A stretch of 47,898 nt of DNA from Gemmiger_A avium. Lineage in GTDB: Bacteria; Bacillota; Clostridia; Oscillospirales; Ruminococcaceae. Positions 31,585-39,957 of the stretch are shown piece by piece (the first letter of the stretch is position 1; every line of letters starts with the position of its first letter). Position numbers and translations under genes: made by a program. The stretch covers positions 1-47,898 of the forward strand of contig DXFE01000007.1 in the NCBI GenBank assembly GCA_019114585.1, given 5' to 3'. A model generated the notes under the pieces. It saw nothing but the letters and a program-made list of their open reading frames with translations. It was not told the origin of the DNA and made no database searches.

Positions 31585-32301
31585 ATGACACAGGAAATGA
31601 ACGCATTGTTCGGCGTCGCAGCCGAAACCAATACTGAATTCGCCGAGCGGTTTTCGCAGTTTGCGGCCCAGGCCGCGGAAGAGAGCCGGCTGGATGCGCC
31701 GACCCGGGCACTGGCTGTTCTGGCCTGTCTGCTGGGCTGCCAGGGGGTGGAGGCCTTTGAACGGATGATCGCCCCGGCGCGGCAGGCGGGCGTGACCGCT
31801 GCCCAGATCCGGGAGGTTGTCTATCAGGCCACGGCCTATCTGGGGATCGGGCGGGTACTGCCTTTTGTGGAAGCAGCCGACCGGGCACTGGCCCGGTTTG
31901 ATGGCACTGTACCGCAGGCAGAGCCCTTTGTGCCCTGGGAAGAGCGGCAGCCCCGGGGGACCCAGGCACAGGTGGAGATTTTCGGGGACGGGATGCAGGA
32001 TTTCTGGCGCTCCGGCCCGGAGGACAGCCGCCACATCAACCGCTGGCTGGCGGAAAACTGCTTTGGGGATTACTACACCCGCCCGGCGCTGGATCTGCGC
32101 TGCCGGGAGATGCTGACCTTCTGCTATCTGGCCGCGCAGGGCGGCTGCGAGCCCCAGCTGATCAGCCATGCGGCGGCGAATCTGCGGATGGGCAACGATG
32201 TGCCGTTCCTGATCGGGGTAATTTCGGCCTGCCTGCCCTACATCGGCTATCCCCGCTGCCTGAACGCGCTGCAATGTGTGCGCAAAGCGGCGGAACAATA
32301 A
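31585..32301 (+). CDS. Carboxymuconolactone decarboxylase (AhpD-like) family protein
   Basis: A 238-residue protein with two CMD-type helical domains (about 20-105 and 140-235). Each has a Cys-containing active-site helix: LACLLGCQGVEAF in the first, with C-x3-C, and LAAQGGCEPQLISHAAANL in the second, with C-x6-H. This resembles the thiol pair and proton relay of AhpD-type peroxidase reductases rather than the classical lactone decarboxylase. AAGGAGG lies 7 bases before the ATG. The divergent LysR gene suggests induction by a specific compound. Reaction and substrate are unknown. Confidence 0.82.
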   Translation: MTQEMNALFGVAAETNTEFAERFSQFAAQAAEESRLDAPTRALAVLACLLGCQGVEAFERMIAPARQAGVTAAQIREVVYQATAYLGIGRVLPFVEAADRALARFDGTVPQAEPFVPWEERQPRGTQAQVEIFGDGMQDFWRSGPEDSRHINRWLAENCFGDYYTRPALDLRCREMLTFCYLAAQGGCEPQLISHAAANLRMGNDVPFLIGVISACLPYIGYPRCLNALQCVRKAAEQ

Positions 32302-32314
32302 CGGTTCATCCTAG

Positions 32315-32343
32315 CGGCTGCCGGGTTTTTCGGCGGCCGTTTT
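32315..32343 (+). terminator. Terminator of the CMD-like gene
   Basis: 9-bp GC-rich stem (32315-32323 with 32331-32339, one G-T pair) followed by TTTT. Confidence 0.65.
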
Positions 32344-32346
32344 GCT

Positions 32347-32375
32347 TTGCGCTTTGGCAGACGATGTGCTATACT
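32347..32375 (+). promoter_or_regulatory. Promoter of the adenosine deaminase operon
   Basis: TTGCGC (32347-32352), 17 bases, TATACT (32370-32375), about 35 bases before the start codon. Confidence 0.6.
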
Positions 32376-32409
32376 GGGTACAAAATTCAGCGGCGAACGG
32401 GAGGTAGCT

Positions 32410-33426
32410 ATGGCGCAAACACTTCACTGCCTGATTGACCTGCACCTGCATCTGGACGGCTCGCTTTCGGCGGAAACCGCCCGTGCTCTGGCGGCGATGC
32501 AGGGCATCGAACTGCCCCGGGATGCGGCGGAACTGGACCGGATGCTCCACTGCCCTGCCGGGTGCCGGGATCTGAACGAATATCTGGCCTGTTTTACCCT
32601 GCCCCTCTCCCTGTTGCAGACCGGGGATGCGCTGCGGGAGGCCGCCCGCCGTCTGCTGACGGAACTGGCGGACAAGGGCTTTCTTTATGCGGAACTGCGG
32701 TTTGCGCCCCAGTCCCACGGGCAGAAGGGAATGAGCCAGGAGCAGGCTATCCAGGCCGTACTGGCGGGGATGCAGGAAGCGCCGATCCCCTCCCGGCTGA
32801 TTCTGTGCGCCATGCGGGGCGCCGACAACGAAGCGGCCAACCGGGAAACGGTACAGCTGGCCGCCCGGTATCTGGGCCGCGGGGTGGCGGCGCTGGATCT
32901 GGCGGGGGCGGAGGCGATCTTCCCCACCGGGCAGTTTGCGCCGCTGTTTGCGCTGGCCCGGGAGCTGGGGGTACCTTTCGTGGTCCACGCGGGCGAGGCG
33001 GACGGCCCCGAAAGCGTGGCGGCGGCCCTGGACATGGGGCCCCGGCGGATCGGCCACGGGGTGCGGGCGCTGGAGGACCCGGCGGTGACCGCCCGGCTGG
33101 CCCGGGAACGGGTACCGCTGACCGTTTGCCCCACCAGCAACCTGGACACCCGGGTATTTGACCGGCTGGAAGACTTCCCACTGCGGGCCATGCTGGACGC
33201 GGGGCTGGTGGTCACGGTCAACTCCGACAACATGGCGGTAAGCGGCACCGATGCGGGGCAGGAACTGCAGCGGCTGACCGACTGCTTTGGTCTGCGCACG
33301 GAAGAAGTACGGCAGCTGCTGCTGAACGCCGCCGACGCTTCGTTTGCCGATGAATCGTTGAAACGACAGCTGCGGGCAGCCATCTGCCGGGAGCTGGCAC
33401 AGGAAAGGACAGAGGAATCATGCTGA
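32410..33426 (+). CDS. add: Adenosine deaminase
   Basis: A 338-residue metal-dependent TIM-barrel enzyme that converts adenosine to inosine for purine salvage. The first metal histidines are H12 and H14 (DLHLHLDGS). Further motifs are VHAGEADGPES, with the catalytic acid, and GHGVRAL. The late metal-binding block is NSDNMAVSGT, where E. coli has NTDDP; the single-Asp version is common in Firmicutes. GGGAGG lies 4 bases before ATG 32410, and the upstream in-frame ATG at 32347 falls in the promoter. The stop overlaps the next gene by 7 bases. Confidence 0.92.
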   Translation: MAQTLHCLIDLHLHLDGSLSAETARALAAMQGIELPRDAAELDRMLHCPAGCRDLNEYLACFTLPLSLLQTGDALREAARRLLTELADKGFLYAELRFAPQSHGQKGMSQEQAIQAVLAGMQEAPIPSRLILCAMRGADNEAANRETVQLAARYLGRGVAALDLAGAEAIFPTGQFAPLFALARELGVPFVVHAGEADGPESVAAALDMGPRRIGHGVRALEDPAVTARLARERVPLTVCPTSNLDTRVFDRLEDFPLRAMLDAGLVVTVNSDNMAVSGTDAGQELQRLTDCFGLRTEEVRQLLLNAADASFADESLKRQLRAAICRELAQERTEESC

Positions 33427-34196
33427 ACGAGATGGAAAAGGAACTGGAAGCCCTGCTGCGGCAGGCCCGGTCGATCTTTGTGGATGAAACGGCGCTGGCC
33501 GATGTGACGGTAAAGGGCCGGGCCAACTTTGTGACCCGGTGCGATACCGGCGTACAGCATTTTCTGCAGAAAGAACTGGGGGCCCGCTGGCCGGAAATCC
33601 AGTTTCTGGGCGAAGAGGACGGCTGCGCCGAGCCGGATCCTTCCGGCCGGGTGTTTGTGCTGGACCCGGTGGACGGTACCGCCAACCTGATGCACCATTT
33701 CGGGCACAGCGCGATCTCGCTGGCGCTGGTGCAGGACGGCGCGCCGGTGCTGGGGCTGGTGTACGACCCGTTCCGGGATGAGATGTTCCGGGCCCGGCGG
33801 GGCGGCGGGGCGTTCTGCAACGGGCAGCCGATCCATGTGAGCACCGCTCCGAGCCTGGCCCGCAGCGTGATTGCAATTGGTACCTCCCCCTATGACCGGC
33901 AGTTCACCGATGTGAACTTCTCCGCGTTCCGGGCCATCTTTGACCGGTGCGAGGATATCCGGCGCACCGGCTCAGCGGCGCTGGATCTGGCCTATGTGGC
34001 CGCCGGCCGGCTGGAAGGCTATCTGGAGCGCAACCTGAAGCCCTGGGATTTTGCCGCCGGTATGCTGCTGGTGAGCGAGGCGGGCGGCACGGTGTCCGGC
34101 TATGACGGCGCGCCCCTGTACCCGCTGGCCAACGCGGACGTGGTGGCCGCTCCCCCTGCTGTGTTTGAGGATCTTCTGCCCCTGTGCGGCGGCTGA
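33420..34196 (+). CDS. Inositol-monophosphatase-family phosphatase
   Basis: A 258-residue member of the magnesium-dependent IMPase/FBPase/CysQ superfamily. The metal-binding motifs are GEED at 64-67, DPVDGT at 82-87 (D82, D85) and W209-D210-FAAG. The substrate cannot be told apart from sequence: inositol phosphate, fructose bisphosphate or a 3'-phosphonucleotide are possible. Coupling to adenosine deaminase (7-base overlap) makes a nucleotide-derived substrate such as 3'-phosphoadenosine 5'-phosphate attractive, but this is only inference. Two terminators follow. Confidence 0.9.
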   Translation: MLNEMEKELEALLRQARSIFVDETALADVTVKGRANFVTRCDTGVQHFLQKELGARWPEIQFLGEEDGCAEPDPSGRVFVLDPVDGTANLMHHFGHSAISLALVQDGAPVLGLVYDPFRDEMFRARRGGGAFCNGQPIHVSTAPSLARSVIAIGTSPYDRQFTDVNFSAFRAIFDRCEDIRRTGSAALDLAYVAAGRLEGYLERNLKPWDFAAGMLLVSEAGGTVSGYDGAPLYPLANADVVAAPPAVFEDLLPLCGG

Positions 34197-34215
34197 TTCT
34201 GCCCGGAATATCAGG

Positions 34216-34249
34216 ACGCCCTCTGCGCCAAGGCGCGGAGGGCGTTTTT
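34216..34249 (+). terminator. Terminator of the adenosine deaminase operon
   Basis: 14-bp stem (34216-34229 with 34232-34245, one G-T pair) followed by TTTTT. Confidence 0.8.
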
Positions 34250-34260
34250 GCTGCAAAAGG

Positions 34261-34301
34261 CGGACGCCCCGCCCCCGCACAATGCGGGGACGGGGCGTCC
34301 G
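34261..34301 (-). terminator. Terminator of the flavoprotein reductase gene
   Basis: Long GC-rich hairpin whose outer 11-bp arms (34261-34271 with 34291-34301) are perfect and whose inner arms also pair. On the minus strand it is followed by CCTTTTGC. It lies 31 bases beyond the reductase stop. Confidence 0.7.
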
Positions 34302-34331
34302 TCAGTATAAGCAGGAGATTGAAAGGTTTGA

Positions 34332-36323
34332 TCAGGCGTTGTTAGCCTCTTCCAGGCACTGGGTAACCGCCTTCTTGATGCGGTTGGAGGTCAGGGTCGC
34401 GCCGGACACGCCATCCACATCCACCGAGTTGGCCGCCACAATGGCACCGGGCAGGCTCTCCAGAGCCGCGCCGGCCACAGCCTCGGTCTCGGCGTTCTCG
34501 GTGATCTCCACACCGGCGATCTTGCCGTCGGTGATGGTGACAACCACGGTCATCGGGCCTTCCTGGCCGTCCACGGTGGCGGTGTACTCACCATCGGTCA
34601 GGTTGGCGCTGCTCATGTCGAACAGGCTCTCGCCGGAGGATTCCTTGACAAACAGGCTCTCGTCCAGCAGGTTGGAGGCGGGCTTGGCCTCGTAGCCGGT
34701 GCCCAGCTCCTGGCTCATCACGTTCTGCGCAGCGATGCGGCCGAAGGTGATGGGGCCCATGACGCCGGTACCACCGGAAACGAACTTACCCCAGATACCG
34801 CCCACGACCTCACCGGCGGCGTACAGGCCGGGGATCACGTTGCCGCTCTCGTCCAGAACCTGCATCTGCTCGTTGGTGGTGATGCCGCCCAGGGTCATAA
34901 CGCACAGGGCATGCAGGGGAACCGCGTAGAAGTGGTCACCCTCGATCTTGTTCACAGCCAGCTTGTAGGTGTCGCGGCTGTCGTCGTAGGTGCGGCCGAA
35001 CTCGTCGGTGCCGCCCTCTTCCACGCTGGCGTTGTAGGCCTCCACGGTGGCCAGCAGGTTCTCAGCGGGAACGCCGATCTTCTCGGCCAGCTCTTCCAGG
35101 GTGTCAGCCTGCTGCAGCACATGGGCGCCGCGGGCGTTCTCACCCTCGAAGGTGAAGTCGTACATGAAGGAGCCGCCGGCAGCCCGCAGGTCCTCCAGGA
35201 TCTTGTCGGTGAAGATGTCGTACTGCACGGCGCCGGGCTGCTCTTCCAGGGCCACCTCACGGATGGAGGGGTTGGATTCGCACTCGTTCACAAAACGCTC
35301 GCCGTTCTGGTTGACCACGATACCGCCGGCCTTCCAGGTGTAGGTGGAGGCGATGGTGCCGGTGGTGGGATCGTCAGCACTCTGCAGGCCCATGGGGAAG
35401 GTGGGGATGTAGCTCATGCTCTCTTCGTTCAGAGCAGCGCCCACCATCTGCATCAGGCGCAGGCCGTTGCCGTCAGCGCTGGCCGGGCCGCCGCGCAGGT
35501 AGTCCGCGCCGTTCTCGGCGTACATGCCCATCAGCTTGCTGTTGGCGGAGTAGCCGCCGGTAGCCACGATGATGCCCTTGTTGGCGTCAAAGCGGATCAG
35601 GTCGCCGTTGTCGTTCTGACCCACGACGCTCAGCACCTGGCCCTGGTCGTTGGCCAGCAGTTCGATGGCCTTGGTGTTGTAGACGATTTCGATCTTGTCG
35701 TTGGACTTGACAACCTTGTCCATCACCTCGTGGGCGGCGGAGGAGTAGTTGGCAGAATCCATGGGCTTGGTCTTGTAGGTACGGGGGACGGAGTACAGGG
35801 CATGCTCCGGCGCAAAGACCGCGCGGCGGCCTTCCGAGTCGGTGTTGAAGGTGTACTCGCTAAGGCCGTTGTCCCACAGCCACTGGAAGGCGTTGATATC
35901 CTCAGCCACGAACTCGCGGACCATCGCCTCATTGGGCTTGCCGCCGAAGTCGCTGCCGTTCTTCAGGATATCCTGCACGAAGCTCTCCTGGCTGTCTTCC
36001 ACGCCGTCCTCTTTCTGGATGACGCTCTCGGCACAGGCCATGCTGCCGCTGGTGTAGTTCAGGGAGCCGCCGGTCTTGCTGGTCATCTCCACAATGATGA
36101 CGCTCTCAGCGCCGTTCACGGTGGCTTCGTTGGCAGCGGACAGGCCGCCGCCGCCCGCGCCGATTACGATCACGTCGGCCGTCTTGGTCTCGGCGTAGGT
36201 GGGCTCCGCCTCAGCAGAATTGCTGGAGCTGGCCGGAGCACTGGAGCTGGAACCGGTGCTGCCGCAGGCAGCCAGGGTGAACACCATGGCCACAGCCAGC
36301 AGCAGGGCAAGAATACGTTTCAT
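34332..36323 (-). CDS. Extracytoplasmic FAD reductase with covalent-FMN domain (fumarate-reductase-like)
   Basis: A 663-residue lipoprotein (lipobox FTLAAC, Cys22). After a Ser-rich linker the FAD_binding_2 domain begins at about 48 (ADVIVIGAGGGGLSAANEA). The catalytic arginine of fumarate-reductase-like enzymes is probably in the segment GTDEFGRTYDD. A C-terminal FMN_bind domain (about 580-663) has DGVSGATLTS, with T643 as the residue to which ApbE-type transferases attach FMN. In most relatives the FMN domain is N-terminal. Such enzymes use external electrons to reduce an acceptor such as fumarate, urocanate or a cinnamate-like compound; the acceptor is unknown. No electron donor or ApbE gene is adjacent. 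It diverges from an AraC regulator. Confidence 0.9.
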   Translation of the reverse strand: MKRILALLLAVAMVFTLAACGSTGSSSSAPASSSNSAEAEPTYAETKTADVIVIGAGGGGLSAANEATVNGAESVIIVEMTSKTGGSLNYTSGSMACAESVIQKEDGVEDSQESFVQDILKNGSDFGGKPNEAMVREFVAEDINAFQWLWDNGLSEYTFNTDSEGRRAVFAPEHALYSVPRTYKTKPMDSANYSSAAHEVMDKVVKSNDKIEIVYNTKAIELLANDQGQVLSVVGQNDNGDLIRFDANKGIIVATGGYSANSKLMGMYAENGADYLRGGPASADGNGLRLMQMVGAALNEESMSYIPTFPMGLQSADDPTTGTIASTYTWKAGGIVVNQNGERFVNECESNPSIREVALEEQPGAVQYDIFTDKILEDLRAAGGSFMYDFTFEGENARGAHVLQQADTLEELAEKIGVPAENLLATVEAYNASVEEGGTDEFGRTYDDSRDTYKLAVNKIEGDHFYAVPLHALCVMTLGGITTNEQMQVLDESGNVIPGLYAAGEVVGGIWGKFVSGGTGVMGPITFGRIAAQNVMSQELGTGYEAKPASNLLDESLFVKESSGESLFDMSSANLTDGEYTATVDGQEGPMTVVVTITDGKIAGVEITENAETEAVAGAALESLPGAIVAANSVDVDGVSGATLTSNRIKKAVTQCLEEANNA

Positions 36324-36405
36324 CTTCTTCTCCTTTTCTTCTCTTGCACACGCCCGGGCGGCGCATGCCATTCGCGCGGCGTCTCTCCCGCCGCTTGACA
36401 ATTTC

Positions 36406-36435
36406 ATTATAATCTTTGTTAATTTTTGAACGCAA
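36406..36435 (-). promoter_or_regulatory. Promoter of the flavoprotein reductase gene
   Basis: On the minus strand TTGCGT (36435-36430), 18 bases, TATAAT (36411-36406). The TTGACA seen on the plus strand at 36395-36400 is too close to TATAAT to pair with it. A small inverted repeat TTCCC-TTGCGT-GGGAA at about 36468-36483 lies between the divergent genes and could be a regulator site. Confidence 0.6.
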
Positions 36436-36541
36436 CCGGGTTTTCAATCCAAAACTGCATAAAATCATTCCCTTGCGTGGGAAGGTCTGGTAGAATAAAG
36501 ATAGGCACTGACTTTTGCGGTAAAAAAAGGGGGTATTCGTC

Positions 36542-37429
36542 ATGCAATCATTCCGGCCCAATCCTCTTGCGCCGGATCCTCTTAGCCGGGCGCTGGATCA
36601 GTTTTCATTCCATATCCGGCATTTTGCTTTATACAGAAGCATACCGCCCCATCAGGACAAAACCACGGTGGGGGTTCAGTTCAAATTGGTATTTCTGGTC
36701 TGCGGGCGGGTGGATTTTGAAGCCGGCAGCCGCCGCTTTGTGATGAATCCCGGTGACGCGCTGGTGATCCCGCCCTTTATCCGGTACACCGCCCGCTGCA
36801 CCACCGACGAGGAAACCGAATACGGCTACGCCTATTTTGATCTGGCGGACAGCACCATGGAGGGAGAGTTCACCTCCCTGCTGGACTGCGCCCTGCCTGC
36901 GCTGTACCGGGGTGTTCTGGCCGAAGCGGAACTGGGCACCATCTGCCGGATGGTGCACGGGCTGAGTCCCGAGGAACCCGGTGCCCACCGGGAAGCCCAT
37001 ATTCTGCTGGACTGGATGGTTCTGCAGCTGGCCCGCAGCCTGCTGCACAGCAGCCGGTCAACCCATACCGCCGCCAACGACGCGGGCGCCCAGCTGGTAC
37101 GCCAGTGCATCGAACATCTGCGCCGGGTGCCGCCCCGGGAGTTCTCGGTGGCGGAACTGTGCGAGTTTGCCCATGTGACACAGAGCTATCTGTATAAATG
37201 TTTTCAGCGGGAGATGAACTGCTCGCCCCAGAAATTTCTGACCCTTTACCGGCTGAAGCTGGCCGAACGGGAACTGTGCGACAGTTCCGCCACCATTCAG
37301 GAGCTGGCGGAACAGTTCGGCTATACCAGCGCGGGGGCGTTTTCCCAGGCATTCAAGCAGCATTTTTCGGTCTCCCCTGCCGCCTGGCGGCAGGGCCAGC
37401 GGGACCGCACCCACCGGGAACCGGACTGA
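36542..37429 (+). CDS. AraC-family transcription regulator
   Basis: A 295-residue regulator. The N-terminal cupin-like effector domain is about 20-150 (VGVQFKLVFLVCGRVDFEAG, NPGDALVIPPFIRY). The C-terminal double helix-turn-helix is about 190-285, with FSVAELCEFAHVTQSYLYKCF and the signature AEQFGYTSAGAFSQAFKQHF. AAAAAAGGGGG precedes ATG 36542. It is divergent from the flavoprotein reductase, with 218 bases between them, and is its likely regulator. The inducer would then be the electron acceptor, unknown at present. Confidence 0.92.
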   Translation: MQSFRPNPLAPDPLSRALDQFSFHIRHFALYRSIPPHQDKTTVGVQFKLVFLVCGRVDFEAGSRRFVMNPGDALVIPPFIRYTARCTTDEETEYGYAYFDLADSTMEGEFTSLLDCALPALYRGVLAEAELGTICRMVHGLSPEEPGAHREAHILLDWMVLQLARSLLHSSRSTHTAANDAGAQLVRQCIEHLRRVPPREFSVAELCEFAHVTQSYLYKCFQREMNCSPQKFLTLYRLKLAERELCDSSATIQELAEQFGYTSAGAFSQAFKQHFSVSPAAWRQGQRDRTHREPD

Positions 37430-37503
37430 TTCTGCCGTCAGGTTACATATTTTTGCGTTTGGTCTCATACCCATGGTAAAAAAAGCAGCATGGGGGGACC
37501 CGC

Positions 37504-37752
37504 ATGAAAGGCAACCCGGAGGAGCGCGCGGCCGCGCTGGGCGCATATATTCTGCAGCACAGCGCCACCGTGCGCAGCGCCGCGCTGGCGTTTGGGATTT
37601 CCAAAAGCACCGTGCACAAGGACGTGACCTACCGTTTGAAGCGATACAATCCCGCGCTGTACCGGCAGGTGCAGCAGGTGCTGCAGCGCAACAAGGCGGA
37701 GCGGCACCTGCGGGGCGGGGCCGCAACACGGGAAAAATACCGCGGGCACTGA
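37504..37752 (+). CDS. spoIIID: SpoIIID-type sporulation transcription regulator
   Basis: An 82-residue DNA-binding protein. The helix-turn-helix is at about 23-44 (TVRSAALAFGISKSTVHKDV), and the start LGAYILQHSATVR and basic C-terminus match SpoIIID, the mother-cell regulator of sporulation. The ribosome site is a G-rich GGGGGGAC before ATG 37504. It is a single gene with its own terminator. In an organism that may not sporulate it would be a retained regulator, or evidence of hidden sporulation ability. Confidence 0.92.
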   Translation: MKGNPEERAAALGAYILQHSATVRSAALAFGISKSTVHKDVTYRLKRYNPALYRQVQQVLQRNKAERHLRGGAATREKYRGH

Positions 37753-37769
37753 CCCGCAACGGACGAAAC

Positions 37770-37815
37770 GAGCGTTTTGGCTGCCCGCACGGGCACAGGC
37801 CAAAGCGCTCTTTTT
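37770..37815 (+). terminator. Terminator of spoIIID
   Basis: A long hairpin with outer 12-bp arms (37770-37781 with 37799-37810, one G-T pair) and an inner stem (37782-37787 with 37790-37795), followed by TTTTT. Confidence 0.8.
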
Positions 37816-37837
37816 GTCGATTTGGCCCGCGCCGGCA

Positions 37838-37866
37838 TTGTACTTTACCGCCGTTTCGGGTATAAT
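37838..37866 (+). promoter_or_regulatory. Promoter of the thioredoxin reductase-like operon
   Basis: TTGTAC (37838-37843), 17 bases, TATAAT (37861-37866). Confidence 0.75.
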
Positions 37867-37910
37867 GATTAGAAAACATAAGACCCGCTGCGGCGGGCGG
37901 AGGATAAACT

Positions 37911-38768
37911 ATGCTGGACTGTATCGTAGTAGGCGGCGGCCCTGCCGGGCTTTCGGCGGCGATCAACCTGCACCAGCGGGGCAAGAGCTGCCTGGTGCTG
38001 AGCGCCGGGGCCGGGTATCTGGCCAAGGCGGAGCGGATGGACAACTACCTGGGCATGCCCGGGATGACCGGGCAGGAGATGCTGCGCCAATTTGGCGAAC
38101 ACGCGGCCGGTATGGACATTGAGGTCCGCACCGGGCGGGTGGGCAACATTCTGCCCTTTGACGGACACTTTATGGTGAATTTCGGCGGCGACATGCTGGA
38201 GAGCCGCAGCATCATCCTGGCCACCGGTGTGAGCAAGGCCAAGCCCGTGGCGGGCGAGGCGGAACGGCTGGGCATGGGCGTTTCCTACTGCGCCACCTGT
38301 GACGGCATGCTGTACCGGGGCCGGGACGTGGTGGTCTGGGGCCTGGCGGAGGAGGCTGCCTCCGAGGCGAATTTCCTGGCCGGTATCGGCTGCCGGGTGA
38401 CCTTTGTGGCGGCCCGCCGCCCCGCCGAACTGGAAGAGGCCATCCCCTTTGAGGCGGGTGCCATCCGGGAAGTGCTGGGCGAAGGCGTGGTTTCTGCCGT
38501 GCGGCTTGCTGACGGACGGGAACTGCCCTGCACCGGGGTGTTTATCCTGCGGGCGGCGGTAGCCCCCGACACCCTGCTGCCCGGTCTGGAGCTGGAAGAC
38601 GGGTTTGTGCGCACCGGGCGGGACATGAGCACCAGTGTGCCCGGCGTGTTTGCCGCGGGGGACCTGGTAGGCAAACCCCTGCAGGTGGCCAAGGCCGTGG
38701 GCGAAGGCCTGGTGGCGGCGCTGAGCGCAGCGGAATACCTGGATCGGGCTGACCGGGAAGGGAAATAA
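37911..38768 (+). CDS. Thioredoxin-reductase-like flavoprotein, NADPH motifs degenerate
   Basis: A 285-residue FAD protein, shorter than ordinary TrxB (about 305-320). The FAD motif is GGGPAG (8-13) and the redox pair is C127-A-T-C130 in YCATCDG. The late FAD motif is VFAAGDLVGKPLQVAKAVGEG. However, the NADPH-binding GGGxSA motif reads VVVWGLAEEAASEA, and the HRRxxxR phosphate-binding motif is reduced to AARRPAELEE. This loss is known from ferredoxin-dependent flavin thioredoxin reductases of Clostridium, so it may take electrons from ferredoxin. No thioredoxin gene is adjacent. It is followed by dCMP deaminase after 20 bases. Confidence 0.85.
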   Translation: MLDCIVVGGGPAGLSAAINLHQRGKSCLVLSAGAGYLAKAERMDNYLGMPGMTGQEMLRQFGEHAAGMDIEVRTGRVGNILPFDGHFMVNFGGDMLESRSIILATGVSKAKPVAGEAERLGMGVSYCATCDGMLYRGRDVVVWGLAEEAASEANFLAGIGCRVTFVAARRPAELEEAIPFEAGAIREVLGEGVVSAVRLADGRELPCTGVFILRAAVAPDTLLPGLELEDGFVRTGRDMSTSVPGVFAAGDLVGKPLQVAKAVGEGLVAALSAAEYLDRADREGK

Positions 38769-38788
38769 AGGAGGAAGGCGGAGCAACT

Positions 38789-39274
38789 ATGTCGGCAAAA
38801 CGCACGGATTACATCAGCTGGGACGAATATTTCATGGGGATTGCCATGCTGACGGCTATGCGCAGCAAGGACCCCAACAGCCAGGTGGGCGCCTGTATTG
38901 TAAGCCCGGAAAACAAGATTCTGTCGCTGGGGTACAACGGCATGCCGCTGGGCTGCCCCGACGATGAGATGCCCTGGAACCGGGAGGGCGAACCCCTGGA
39001 CACCAAATATATGTATGTGTGCCATGCGGAATTGAACGCGATCCTGAACAACGCCCACGGCAACCTGAAAGGCGCCCGGGTGTATGTGACCCTGTTTCCC
39101 TGCAACGAGTGCGCCAAGGCGATCATCCAGAGCGGCATTGCCGAGATCATCTACCTTTCGGACAAGTACCATGACAGCGATATCAGCGTAGCCAGCCGGT
39201 TTCTGCTGAACCGGGCGGGCGTGCGCTTCACCCCCTATACCCCCACCGGGCGGGAGGTCGGCCTGACCCTGTAA
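38789..39274 (+). CDS. dCMP deaminase (ComEB-like)
   Basis: A 161-residue zinc deaminase that turns dCMP into dUMP for thymidylate synthesis. The zinc motifs are H79-A-E (CHAELNAILN) and C105-x2-C108 (FPCNEC). The N-terminal MxxAMLTAMRSKDPNSQVGA block and internal CPDDEMPWNREGE are typical of the dCMP deaminase/ComEB group. It is in a run of nucleotide-related genes with uridine kinase, 56 bases downstream. Confidence 0.93.
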   Translation: MSAKRTDYISWDEYFMGIAMLTAMRSKDPNSQVGACIVSPENKILSLGYNGMPLGCPDDEMPWNREGEPLDTKYMYVCHAELNAILNNAHGNLKGARVYVTLFPCNECAKAIIQSGIAEIIYLSDKYHDSDISVASRFLLNRAGVRFTPYTPTGREVGLTL

Positions 39275-39330
39275 ACGCGGAATATACCGGCCTGCAAGGC
39301 GCCGGTGAGAAGAATGAGGATGGTGTAACG

Positions 39331-39957
39331 ATGGACATTATTTTGTTGGGCATCGCCGGCGGCACCGGCAGCGGCAAAACGACCCTGACCCGGCGGCTGA
39401 AAGAGCGGTTCGGCGATCATGAGGTCAGCGTGGTGAATCAGGACAACTACTACAAGCGCCACGACGACATGACCTACGAGGAACGCTGCAAGCTGAACTA
39501 CGATCACCCGGACGCCTTTGATACCGAGCTGATGATGGAGCAGCTGCGTCAACTGAAAGCGGGCCATGCCATCGAATGCCCCACCTATGACTACACGGTG
39601 CACAACCGGGCCGAGGCCACCATCACCATCCAACCCGCGCCGGTCATCCTGGTGGAGGGCATCCTGCTGTTCTGCAGCCAGGAGCTGTGCGATCTGCTGG
39701 ACATCAAGGTGTTTGTGGACACCGACGCGGATGTGCGCATTCTGCGCCGCATCATGCGGGACGTGAAAAAGCGCGGCCGCACGCTGGACAGCGTGGTGAC
39801 CCAGTATCTGACCACCGTCAAGCCGATGCATGAGCAGTTTGTGGAGCCCAGCAAGCGCAAGGCGGATCTGATCATTCCGGAAGGAGGCAAGAACCAGGTG
39901 GCACTGGATATGCTGGTGTGGCGTGTCAACAGCCACCTGGCCCGCAACGCACAATGA
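39331..39957 (+). CDS. udk: Uridine kinase
   Basis: A 208-residue P-loop kinase that phosphorylates uridine and cytidine in pyrimidine salvage. The P-loop is GGTGSGKT at 10-17. VVNQDNYYKRHDDMTYEER, NYDHPDAFDTELM and CPTYDYTVHNR are hallmark uridine kinase segments, followed by the lid RRIMRDVKKRGR. The stop overlaps the start of the histidine phosphatase as ATGA. With dCMP deaminase upstream it makes a small pyrimidine salvage group. Confidence 0.95.
   Translation: MDIILLGIAGGTGSGKTTLTRRLKERFGDHEVSVVNQDNYYKRHDDMTYEERCKLNYDHPDAFDTELMMEQLRQLKAGHAIECPTYDYTVHNRAEATITIQPAPVILVEGILLFCSQELCDLLDIKVFVDTDADVRILRRIMRDVKKRGRTLDSVVTQYLTTVKPMHEQFVEPSKRKADLIIPEGGKNQVALDMLVWRVNSHLARNAQ

Noticed and set aside
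36395..36412. TTGACA followed by TATAAT on the plus strand as the AraC promoter
   Set aside because: Only 7 bases separate them. The TATAAT is better used on the minus strand with TTGCGT at 36435-36430.
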